A stretch of 23,525 bases of DNA, taken from contig JAHIMW010000177.1 of assembly GCA_018896355.1 (NCBI GenBank), positions 1-23,525 on the forward strand, in the 5' to 3' direction. The position numbers and the translations under genes were made by a program. Shown one piece after another: positions 7,740-13,272 of the stretch (within the stretch, counting starts at the first letter, position 1; each line of letters begins with the position of its first letter). The notes beneath the pieces were generated by a model that saw nothing but the letters and a program-made list of their open reading frames with translations, was not told the DNA's origin and ran no database searches. The DNA is from Pseudomonadota bacterium (GTDB lineage: Bacteria; Desulfobacterota; Syntrophia; Syntrophales; UBA5619).

Positions 7740-7968
7740 ATGTCAACAGGATTTTTAATGACTATCTCTAACACGGCCTTGCCGAAGGGTGAGATTTCTG
7801 TTATGAGGGCCGTAAGGAAACGGAAAAGGGCTTCAGGCTGGCTGGCGGGGATCAAGACGGCCGATTTCCGTCTGCTACACCTTGTCGATTGAAGCGGACG
7901 GTTACGAACCCTATACGACAAAGGTCAAGGTTCAGCCCGGGCGAATTTATCCCACCATCGCCGTTTAG
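7740..7968 (+). pseudogene. Remnant of a carboxypeptidase-regulatory-like / PEGA-type domain gene
   Basis: Three consecutive plus-strand frames join into one recognisable beta-sandwich domain. Frame one (from an ATG at 7740) gives NTALPKGEISV. After a one-base shift near 7802 the next frame gives YEGRKETEKGFRLAGDQDGRF in two overlapping pieces (YEGRKETEKG, then FRLAGDQDGRF). After a second shift near 7872 the last frame gives YTLSIEADGYEPYTTKVKV and ends PTIAV at TAG 7966. The 'DGRF ... YTLSIEADGYEP' pattern is typical of CarboxypepD_reg-like and PEGA domains, usually found in exported or surface proteins. At least two indels break the gene, so it is probably a pseudogene; sequencing error is the alternative. 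Its stop lies 27 bases before the next gene. Confidence 0.6.
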
Positions 7969-7994
7969 GCTCATAATAAAACAGGAGGTGATCG

Positions 7995-8543
7995 ATGGAG
8001 AACGTCATCCGTTTTTTGCTGGAAAATTTCACCCTGACTTTCCTGGTCTTGGGTCTGATCGTTTCGGGGATCTCTCTGTGGCGTCGGTCGCGTCCGCTGA
8101 CCCCTTCCCCTGTGGTCGAGTCTTTGTTCTCATACTTCCTGCTGTTCTCGATCGGGGTGTCTTTCTTCTACAACTTCGTGGTCCATGCCTTTTTGGGTGA
8201 CATGACCGCCAAGTTCATCGGCTGGGAACAGAGCCCGTTCCAGGCAGAGGTTGGGATGGCGAGCCTGGGGTACGCGGTGGTCGGCTTTCTCGCATTCCGG
8301 GGAGGCTTTGGCCTGCGAGTCGCTGCGGTGGTTGGACCCGGGATTTTCCTCCTTGGCGCCGCCGCAGGCCACGTGTATCAGATGATCGTGGCTCATAACT
8401 TCGCTCCTGGTAACGCCGGGGTCATCTTCTACACGGACATAGCGATTCCCATCATCGGCTCGGCCCTCTTGTGGCTTCAGCACAGGTATGATCGGGCATC
8501 GTCCATGCCCCGGAGTGTCTCCGGAGAAGGAACAACGGCATAA
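7995..8543 (+). CDS. Four-helix integral membrane protein (DUF6790-like)
   Basis: This 182-residue inner-membrane protein has about five hydrophobic stretches: FTLTFLVLGLIVSGISLW, FSYFLLFSIGVSFFYNFVV, MASLGYAVVGFLAF, VVGPGIFLLGAAAGHVYQMI and IFYTDIAIPIIGSALLWL. It ends in a polar tail. Polar residues inside the membrane (N and H in FFYNFVVHAF, H in AAGHVYQMI, and E in FQAEVGMASLG) are the likely functional ones. The pattern resembles the uncharacterised DUF6790 membrane family, from memory and not certain. The start is well supported by ACAGGAGGTGATCG directly upstream. No biochemical role is known to me. Confidence 0.75.
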   Translation: MENVIRFLLENFTLTFLVLGLIVSGISLWRRSRPLTPSPVVESLFSYFLLFSIGVSFFYNFVVHAFLGDMTAKFIGWEQSPFQAEVGMASLGYAVVGFLAFRGGFGLRVAAVVGPGIFLLGAAAGHVYQMIVAHNFAPGNAGVIFYTDIAIPIIGSALLWLQHRYDRASSMPRSVSGEGTTA

Positions 8544-8589
8544 TCCTGAATCATTACGATCGTTATTGATTGGATAAAGGATCTTTCCA

Positions 8590-8859
8590 TTGGATGACGG
8601 GGTACTTTTAAATCAGCTTGAGGAGTTGGCCGGAAAGCTCGGGATCAAGATCCGCTATGGGAACATAGCCGTTGAAGAGTCACACCGTACGGGAGGCTTA
8701 TGCCGGGTTAAAGGACAATACATATTGATCATTCATTCCCGGTTAACCGTGAAAGAGAAGATCTGGGTTATCACAAAGACATTGAAGGGATTTGAAATGG
8801 ACGATGTATATGTAATACCCGTTATCAGGGAATTGCTCGATAAATCTAAAGAACAATAA
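8590..8859 (+). CDS. Small conserved hypothetical protein
   Basis: This 89-residue protein starts at a TTG, chosen because AAAGGA lies eight bases upstream and the alternative ATG at 8594 is out of frame. It is probably soluble, with an N-terminal helix (LNQLEELAGKLGIKIRYGN) and a strand-rich middle (RVKGQYILIIHSRLTVKEK). A C-terminal helix ends in IRELLDKSKEQ. Similar short proteins of unknown function occur in Desulfobacterota as far as I recall. It ends 16 bases before the phosphatase gene, so the two are likely cotranscribed. No function can be assigned. Confidence 0.7.
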   Translation: MDDGVLLNQLEELAGKLGIKIRYGNIAVEESHRTGGLCRVKGQYILIIHSRLTVKEKIWVITKTLKGFEMDDVYVIPVIRELLDKSKEQ

Positions 8860-8875
8860 TGTATAGAATTGATTG

Positions 8876-9529
8876 ATGCGTTACGCCATTGCTGATATTC
8901 ATGGTTGCTGTAAAACGTTTAATGCCTTGATAGAGAAATTGCAGATCAAGGGATCGGACCACCTTTACCTGCTTGGAGATTATATCGATCGGGGTCCTGA
9001 CAGCAAAGGCGTTCTTGATACGATCATGAACCTGGGCTGCAAAGTTGTGGCACTGATGGGAAACCATGAGGATATGTGGCTCAGGGCGTCCGTCAAGGTG
9101 GGTGATCCTGTCACATGTGAGGCAAATATTAACGTCTGGATGGATAACGGTGGTCAGGCAACATTGAAAAGTTTTGCAGGTATCGACACAAAACCATATC
9201 TGGCGTTTCTTAGGGACCTCCCGCTATTCCTTGAACTGGATGGTTTTTTTTTAGTCCACGCTGAGTTTGATTTTTCACTTCCCGACCCTTTTGGCAAGGC
9301 GGGTATCGACTCCATGCTTTGGGGCCGAGGGAAGCCATATCATGGCAAAAAGCCGGTTCTCTGTGGACATACGCCTTTGACGTTAGAACAGATTCAAGCA
9401 GGATTGCGAACAAACAAAATCAATATTGACAATGGCTGCTGTTATGTCAATCGTATGGGACAGCACAATCTTTTGGCCTACGGTATTGATAATGGTCAGC
9501 TTTATATTCAGCAAAACATAGAAATGTAG
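8876..9529 (+). CDS. PPP-family protein phosphatase / metallophosphoesterase
   Basis: This 217-residue cytoplasmic enzyme carries the PPP metal-binding signature in order: DIHG (7-10), GDYIDRG (34-40), GNHE (62-65), then histidines in LVHAEF and CGHTPL. These residues bind the two catalytic metal ions that hydrolyse phosphate esters, as in bacterial PrpA/PrpB and bis(5'-nucleosyl)tetraphosphatase (ApaH) relatives. Its length and the DIHGC start favour the bacterial serine/threonine phosphatase group over ApaH. The start is the ATG at 8876; a TTG immediately before it is also possible. No strong Shine-Dalgarno sequence is visible, which suggests coupling with the upstream small gene. Confidence 0.88.
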   Translation: MRYAIADIHGCCKTFNALIEKLQIKGSDHLYLLGDYIDRGPDSKGVLDTIMNLGCKVVALMGNHEDMWLRASVKVGDPVTCEANINVWMDNGGQATLKSFAGIDTKPYLAFLRDLPLFLELDGFFLVHAEFDFSLPDPFGKAGIDSMLWGRGKPYHGKKPVLCGHTPLTLEQIQAGLRTNKINIDNGCCYVNRMGQHNLLAYGIDNGQLYIQQNIEM

Positions 9530-9571
9530 TGGGTGGATCTCTGAAGACGCGAAGACGAAGGATTAACCATC

Positions 9572-10018
9572 ATGAAGAAAATAAAACTTTTTTGCATCTT
9601 AATCAGCATGATGGGAGCTCTGTTTGCATTGTTTTCAATAACGTCATGCAGTTCATCGACAAATGCAACCGCAGCTCCTCCCGTATGGAAATTTGCCTAT
9701 ATGAGCGATCATAAGTTGGATAAAGCCACTGATCCGATAAATTATACGAATATACCAGTCGTGCAACGGATGGCCGCAGATATGGTGACTCAGGGAGTCA
9801 ACATGGTTATTGCCGGAGGTGACTTGGTCGATGGAAGGGGACAAGACGTTGCTGGTCTGAATACGCAATATACAGCCTGGAATGGCGCTATTATGATCCG
9901 GATGAAGGCATCTTTAAATCCAAGCCTGGCTTCACATACAACCAGCCATAGGCATTCCAGGCGAAAGGACCGTCCAAGGCGGCCAGATACAAAGGTCTGC
10001 CAGGATGACTTTGTTTAA
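9572..10018 (+). pseudogene. Broken lipoprotein metallophosphoesterase (N-terminal part)
   Basis: The frame opens with a lipoprotein signal peptide (MKKIKLFCILISMMGALFAL, then ITSC with the lipobox cysteine). It is followed by a calcineurin-like phosphoesterase start: WKFAYMSDHKLD, where a DT/DxH motif is expected, then a helix and VNMVIAGGDLVDGRGQD, the GDL(V) metal-binding motif. Around 9886 the sensible reading moves to another frame (YYDPDEGIFKSKPGFTYNQP), which meets a TAG near 9948. The original frame then gives low-complexity basic residues to 10018. The GNHE and later histidine motifs are missing, so the product cannot be an active enzyme. It is a frameshifted and truncated pseudogene. 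The fragment after the shift may instead come from an unrelated gene. Confidence 0.65.
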
Positions 10019-10128
10019 AACTTGACATGCAAGGCCACTTCATATATTTGATTCGAAGAAAAGAGCAGCGAAAATGCTGCTGATATGATGGACTTACCGT
10101 CAACCTTTTGCTTCATCGGCGAAAAAGC

Positions 10129-11067
10129 ATGGAGAGTTCCGTATCACAGATATGGCCCATCGGCGGCGGGAAAGGAGGAACCGGTAAGAGTTTCATTACG
10201 GGCAGCCTCGGGTTTATGTTGGCCAAACAAGGATATAAGACGCTTCTTATCGATGTAGATCTGGGTGCGGCGAATCTTCACACGATTGCCGGCGTTCCGA
10301 ATCCTTCCAAATGCATCTCCGACTTCATCAATAAGGAGGTCGCCACGCTCGGGGAAACGGTCGTCCCCACCCCCGTTCCGAATCTCTTCCTCATCAGCGG
10401 GGCGATGAACAATCTCGACATAGCCAATCTCGCCCACGAGCAGAAGATGAAGGTGTTGAGAGGCGTGGCCAAACTCTCGTATGATTATATCCTGCTGGAT
10501 CTCGGCGCCGGGACATCCTTTAACACGATCGATTTTTTCATGATCTCCGACGAGGGTATATTCGTCACCACACCCGAACCGACATCCATCGAGAACATTT
10601 ACCGTCTCATCCGATCCGTCTATTTCCGCAAGGTTCGCCAGGTGCTCAAGACATATGCTTTCAAAGCCCTGGCCGATGAGGCGGAAAGAAGAAACCCGAG
10701 GGCCACCGTCAGCAATCCGGCCCTCCTATTGCAGATCGTGGGCGAACTCGATCCGGAGAAAAGTGTGCTTCTGAGACAGGTCCTGGAGAGCTTTCGTTTC
10801 AAACTGGTTCTCAATCAGTTCAGAAAGCAGGACAATTATAACATCGGCACCCTGATCTGTAAGATTATCGAGAAGCATCTGGCTCTTCGTATTCGCCATA
10901 TCGGCAACATCAGCTTCGACGACCGTGTTCACAATGCGGTCTGCAAAAAGCGTCCGTTCCTCGAACTTTATCCTTATACTCAGACCGCCCTTGATCTGAT
11001 GGAATGTTGTCGTATGTTGTTGCCGGGAAAAGAAGCTTGTCCTTCCTTTCAGAAGGTCGTGGAGTGA
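10129..11067 (+). CDS. MinD/ParA-family P-loop ATPase
   Basis: This 312-residue protein has the deviant Walker A of the MinD/ParA/Mrp class, GGGKGGTGKS (12-21), with the second lysine that contacts ATP across the dimer. It then has LLIDVDLGAANLHTIAG (Walker A') and the Walker B strand YDYILLDLGAGTS. Such ATPases dimerise with ATP and position protein complexes at the membrane or nucleoid. A C-terminal MinD-type membrane-targeting helix is not evident, and no minC, minE or flagellar genes are nearby. The ATG at 10129 gives the usual N-terminus; a TTG 21 bases upstream is an alternative. Its stop codon overlaps the start region of the next gene, so it is the first gene of a three-gene operon. 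Confidence 0.85.
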   Translation: MESSVSQIWPIGGGKGGTGKSFITGSLGFMLAKQGYKTLLIDVDLGAANLHTIAGVPNPSKCISDFINKEVATLGETVVPTPVPNLFLISGAMNNLDIANLAHEQKMKVLRGVAKLSYDYILLDLGAGTSFNTIDFFMISDEGIFVTTPEPTSIENIYRLIRSVYFRKVRQVLKTYAFKALADEAERRNPRATVSNPALLLQIVGELDPEKSVLLRQVLESFRFKLVLNQFRKQDNYNIGTLICKIIEKHLALRIRHIGNISFDDRVHNAVCKKRPFLELYPYTQTALDLMECCRMLLPGKEACPSFQKVVE

Positions 11068-11732
11068 TTTTGCAGACAAGAACCATGAAACCGTTCACAG
11101 AACAGAATTATTACGAAGTATTGGAAGTTTCCCCCGATGAATTGCCGCTGGGAATCCGCCTCGCTTATAAAAAGTCCTTTGAGCTTTATCAGGAAAACTC
11201 CATCGCGAGCTACTCTTTCTTTTCAGAAGAAGAAAGACAGGAAATCCTTTCCCGCATAGAACAGGCCTATCTGACGTTAATCAATCCCGAAACCCGGAAG
11301 GAGTACGATCAGAGCCTGATCGCATCCGGACTCCTGGAAGAGGAGCGAACGTTTCGGGATCGAACAAAGAAACCGATAGCGATCTATAATTTTCAGAAAA
11401 CCCTTCTGGATAGTCCGGCGGCAGCCAGACGGTCCGGCGAATTGAAGTTACGCATTGAACAAAACCCGGTTATTCGCGATCTTCTCGCCCGGGATATCCT
11501 TGGGGGATCCGATTTGCAGAAACTCAGAACGGTCCTGGATGTGACTCTGGAAGCGATCGCCGAAAAGACGAACATCCGCATCGATATCCTCCGTGCCATA
11601 GAAACGGAGAATTTGGATCTCTTCCCGCCTCTTGTCTATCTAAAAGGTTTCTTGAGGTCTTACATTCGCTACCTTGGGTTGGACGAACGCGTTGTCCTGG
11701 ATGCCTATCTTAAGAAACTCGGGTTGCATTGA
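11064..11732 (+). CDS. J-like domain plus RodZ-type helix-turn-helix protein
   Basis: This 222-residue cytoplasmic protein joins two modules. Residues 15-83 resemble a J domain (NYYEVLEVSPDE start, AYLTLINPETRKEYD end), but the HPD triad that stimulates Hsp70 is missing; the loop reads ENSIASYSFF. Residues 151-212 are a RodZ-type HTH (HTH_25): LRTVLDVTLEAIAEKTNI, then VYLKGFLRSYIRYLGLDE. In RodZ this domain binds MreB at the membrane. No membrane helix is present here. The GTG at 11064 is preferred because AGAAGG lies seven bases upstream and its GTGA overlaps the MinD-like gene's stop; TTG 11070 and ATG 11085 are alternatives. The next gene supplies a membrane anchor and periplasmic-type domain, so together they look like a split RodZ. 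Confidence 0.82.
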   Translation: MILQTRTMKPFTEQNYYEVLEVSPDELPLGIRLAYKKSFELYQENSIASYSFFSEEERQEILSRIEQAYLTLINPETRKEYDQSLIASGLLEEERTFRDRTKKPIAIYNFQKTLLDSPAAARRSGELKLRIEQNPVIRDLLARDILGGSDLQKLRTVLDVTLEAIAEKTNIRIDILRAIETENLDLFPPLVYLKGFLRSYIRYLGLDERVVLDAYLKKLGLH

Positions 11733-11771
11733 TCGACGGCGCCATGGCATCGTCGAGAAAAGACGTTCGAT

Positions 11772-12446
11772 ATGGGTGCAGAAGAACCTCTGGATAACGA
11801 ACTCGAACAGGAACTGGACAGCCTCTATCGGAAAGTTGCCGGTCTCGATCAACCTGGAGATCAACACAACTGGACGGTATCGAAGACGGATGGGAAAAGG
11901 CCCGCGGCGGTGAATATTCAAAAACCGATCACGACCCGCTCCTCACAAAAAAAAAGACGCCGATTCCGCACTTCCATCCTTGGTTGGGGCCTCATTTCCG
12001 GCCTGGTTTTTCTCGGCGCGATCGGTTTTTTCGGGAGGGAATGGCTTCGACTTCCCGTCGACCCCGGTATCATTGTACTTCCGGCTGAAAAGACGAAGGA
12101 TCAAGGCGTCGCGTCCCTGCCTGCCGAAGAAAAAGGGACGGTCCTCACAGAACCGCCTGTCGCCGATCCCCCGCCAGGAAGCCGACAGGTAAGATATGCC
12201 ATACAGATCCGGGCTTATCCCGAAGACCAAAAGCAAAACGCGATAACGTTTCTGGAGGAGTTGCGGAAAAGATCACCCGATGCCTCAATGGAAACTGTGG
12301 CCCTGGCAGAACGTGGCATTTGGCACCGGATCCTGCTCGGCAATTTTTCGACGGTCGACGAAGCCTCCGATTATCGGAAGAGCAACAGCATGGCGCGTGA
12401 GCATCCCTACAGTTTCATCCAAAGAAAATTAGCGGACGGTCCTTGA
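11772..12446 (+). CDS. Membrane-anchored SPOR-like domain protein
   Basis: This 224-residue bitopic protein has an acidic N-terminus, a strongly basic stretch (SSQKKRRRFR, 57-66), one membrane helix (SILGWGLISGLVFLGAIGFF, 68-87) and a proline-rich linker. A C-terminal domain (about 139-215) begins RYAIQIRAYPEDQKQNA, with IWHRILLGNFSTVDEA in the middle. This strand-helix-helix-strand pattern fits the SPOR domain, which binds denuded septal peptidoglycan. The positive-inside rule places the C-terminus in the periplasm. It lies 39 bases after the J-like/RodZ-type gene and would complete that protein's missing anchor. The Shine-Dalgarno sequence is weak. Confidence in the SPOR assignment is moderate. 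Confidence 0.78.
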   Translation: MGAEEPLDNELEQELDSLYRKVAGLDQPGDQHNWTVSKTDGKRPAAVNIQKPITTRSSQKKRRRFRTSILGWGLISGLVFLGAIGFFGREWLRLPVDPGIIVLPAEKTKDQGVASLPAEEKGTVLTEPPVADPPPGSRQVRYAIQIRAYPEDQKQNAITFLEELRKRSPDASMETVALAERGIWHRILLGNFSTVDEASDYRKSNSMAREHPYSFIQRKLADGP

Positions 12447-12562
12447 GCACAATGCTCGTGGATCGCCCCGACGAGGATCAGCAGCGCAAAACTGAGGATA
12501 AAGATCCTGGGCGGCGTCAAGTGCCGCGAGATCGATCTTCGGATACGGAAAAGGATCTCCAT
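12407..12562 (-). pseudogene. 5' remnant of a TrkH/KtrB-type potassium transporter gene
   Basis: From the ATG at 12562-12560 the minus strand reads MEILFRIRRSISRHL, then TPPRIFILSFALLILVGAI. The latter is very like the first membrane helix of TrkH/KtrB proteins (RLTPPxxLxLxFxxLILxGxxLL). After about residue 33 (near 12465) the similarity stops, and the frame runs into the antisense of the SPOR gene's 3' end before a stop at 12407. A GGGTGGCGGT stretch before the ATG could still act as a ribosome binding site. A full gene would encode over 400 residues, so this is a truncated 5' end left by a deletion or rearrangement. The product, if made, would be a short hydrophobic peptide. Confidence 0.5.
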
Positions 12563-12654
12563 ACCGCCACCCGAAAAGTCCCTCTCCCGACCGGGCCCGG
12601 ACGTATCCCGTTTCAGTTCGCTTCCGTCCGTTCCTTCCGTCTCCGAAGATGTAG

Positions 12655-12683
12655 GGTGCGTTAGGTGGAAGCCGTAACGCACC
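12655..12683. repeat. GGTGCGTTA / TAACGCACC palindrome, possible terminator
   Basis: GGTGCGTTA and TAACGCACC form a perfect nine-base-pair stem around an 11-base loop, between convergent genes (the SPOR gene and lspA). Palindromes with this core are scattered through many bacterial genomes as small intergenic repeats. It may also serve as a bidirectional terminator, though no clear U-run follows. Confidence 0.5.
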
Positions 12684-12701
12684 GATAAAAGCGCTTTGCA
12701 C

Positions 12702-13202
12702 TCAGTCCTCAGCACTATGTATTACTTGTTTCCGTCTCCGAAGGAGAACCGCCATCAGGACCACCGCGCCAACGGTGATCGCGGAATCGGCCACGTTGAA
12801 GGCGGGCCAGTGGTGGCTTCCGATATAGACGTCGAGAAAATCGACTACCTCACCGAAACGGATGCGGTCGATGAGGTTCCCCACGGCCCCGCCCAGGATG
12901 AGCGCGAGCGCCGAGACCAGAGGGGGCTCCTCGATCCGGCTGACGCGAAGGTAGTGCAGAATCAGCGCAATCGCCGCCACCGTTACGGCAAGGAAAAAGA
13001 TAGAACGGAACAGCGGCGGGGCGCCGGCCAGGAAACCGAACGCGGCGCCGGGATTCCGCACATGGACGATGCTGAAGAACCCGTCGATCACCGGAAATCC
13101 CTCGTGGAGCCTGAGCGTCGCGAGGATCCAGGCCTTTGTCGCCTGATCCAGCAGAACCACAAGAAATGTGATCGCCAGAAAGAGGATATTCCTTTTCTGC
13201 AA
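12702..13202 (-). CDS. lspA: Signal peptidase II (prolipoprotein signal peptidase)
   Basis: This 166-residue inner-membrane aspartyl protease removes signal peptides from lipidated prolipoproteins. It shows four membrane helices, with the family signatures LDQATKAWI (18-26), HVRNPGAAFGFLAG (47-60), GGAVGNLIDRIRFGEVVDFLD and FNVADSAITVG. The catalytic dyad of the family corresponds to the aspartates of VVDF (D121) and NVAD (D139). I place the start at the TTG at 13202-13200, because GAGGTGG lies just upstream and this gives the normal length. The frame stays open further upstream, but that extension is non-homologous and would overlap ileS. It lies 70 bases after ileS, the common ileS-lspA operon. 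Confidence 0.93.
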   Translation of the reverse strand: MQKRNILFLAITFLVVLLDQATKAWILATLRLHEGFPVIDGFFSIVHVRNPGAAFGFLAGAPPLFRSIFFLAVTVAAIALILHYLRVSRIEEPPLVSALALILGGAVGNLIDRIRFGEVVDFLDVYIGSHHWPAFNVADSAITVGAVVLMAVLLRRRKQVIHSAED

Positions 13203-13272
13203 AGTCCACCTCGCCAATCCTTGCCGCACGCCGCACGTTGTCGGGCGGTCCGCCGGACGGCCCGTTACAGGG

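Noticed and set aside
9891..10103. 70-residue minus-strand frame containing YLAALDGPFAWNAYGWLY
   Set aside because: The string looks protein-like, but there is no ribosome binding site or known family, and the plus strand there carries the tail of the broken phosphoesterase. It is kept only as a possible unrelated fragment.
12429..12701. 90-residue minus-strand frame between lspA and the SPOR gene
   Set aside because: It runs through the palindromic repeat and is out of frame with the recognisable TrkH-like segment. No homology is evident.
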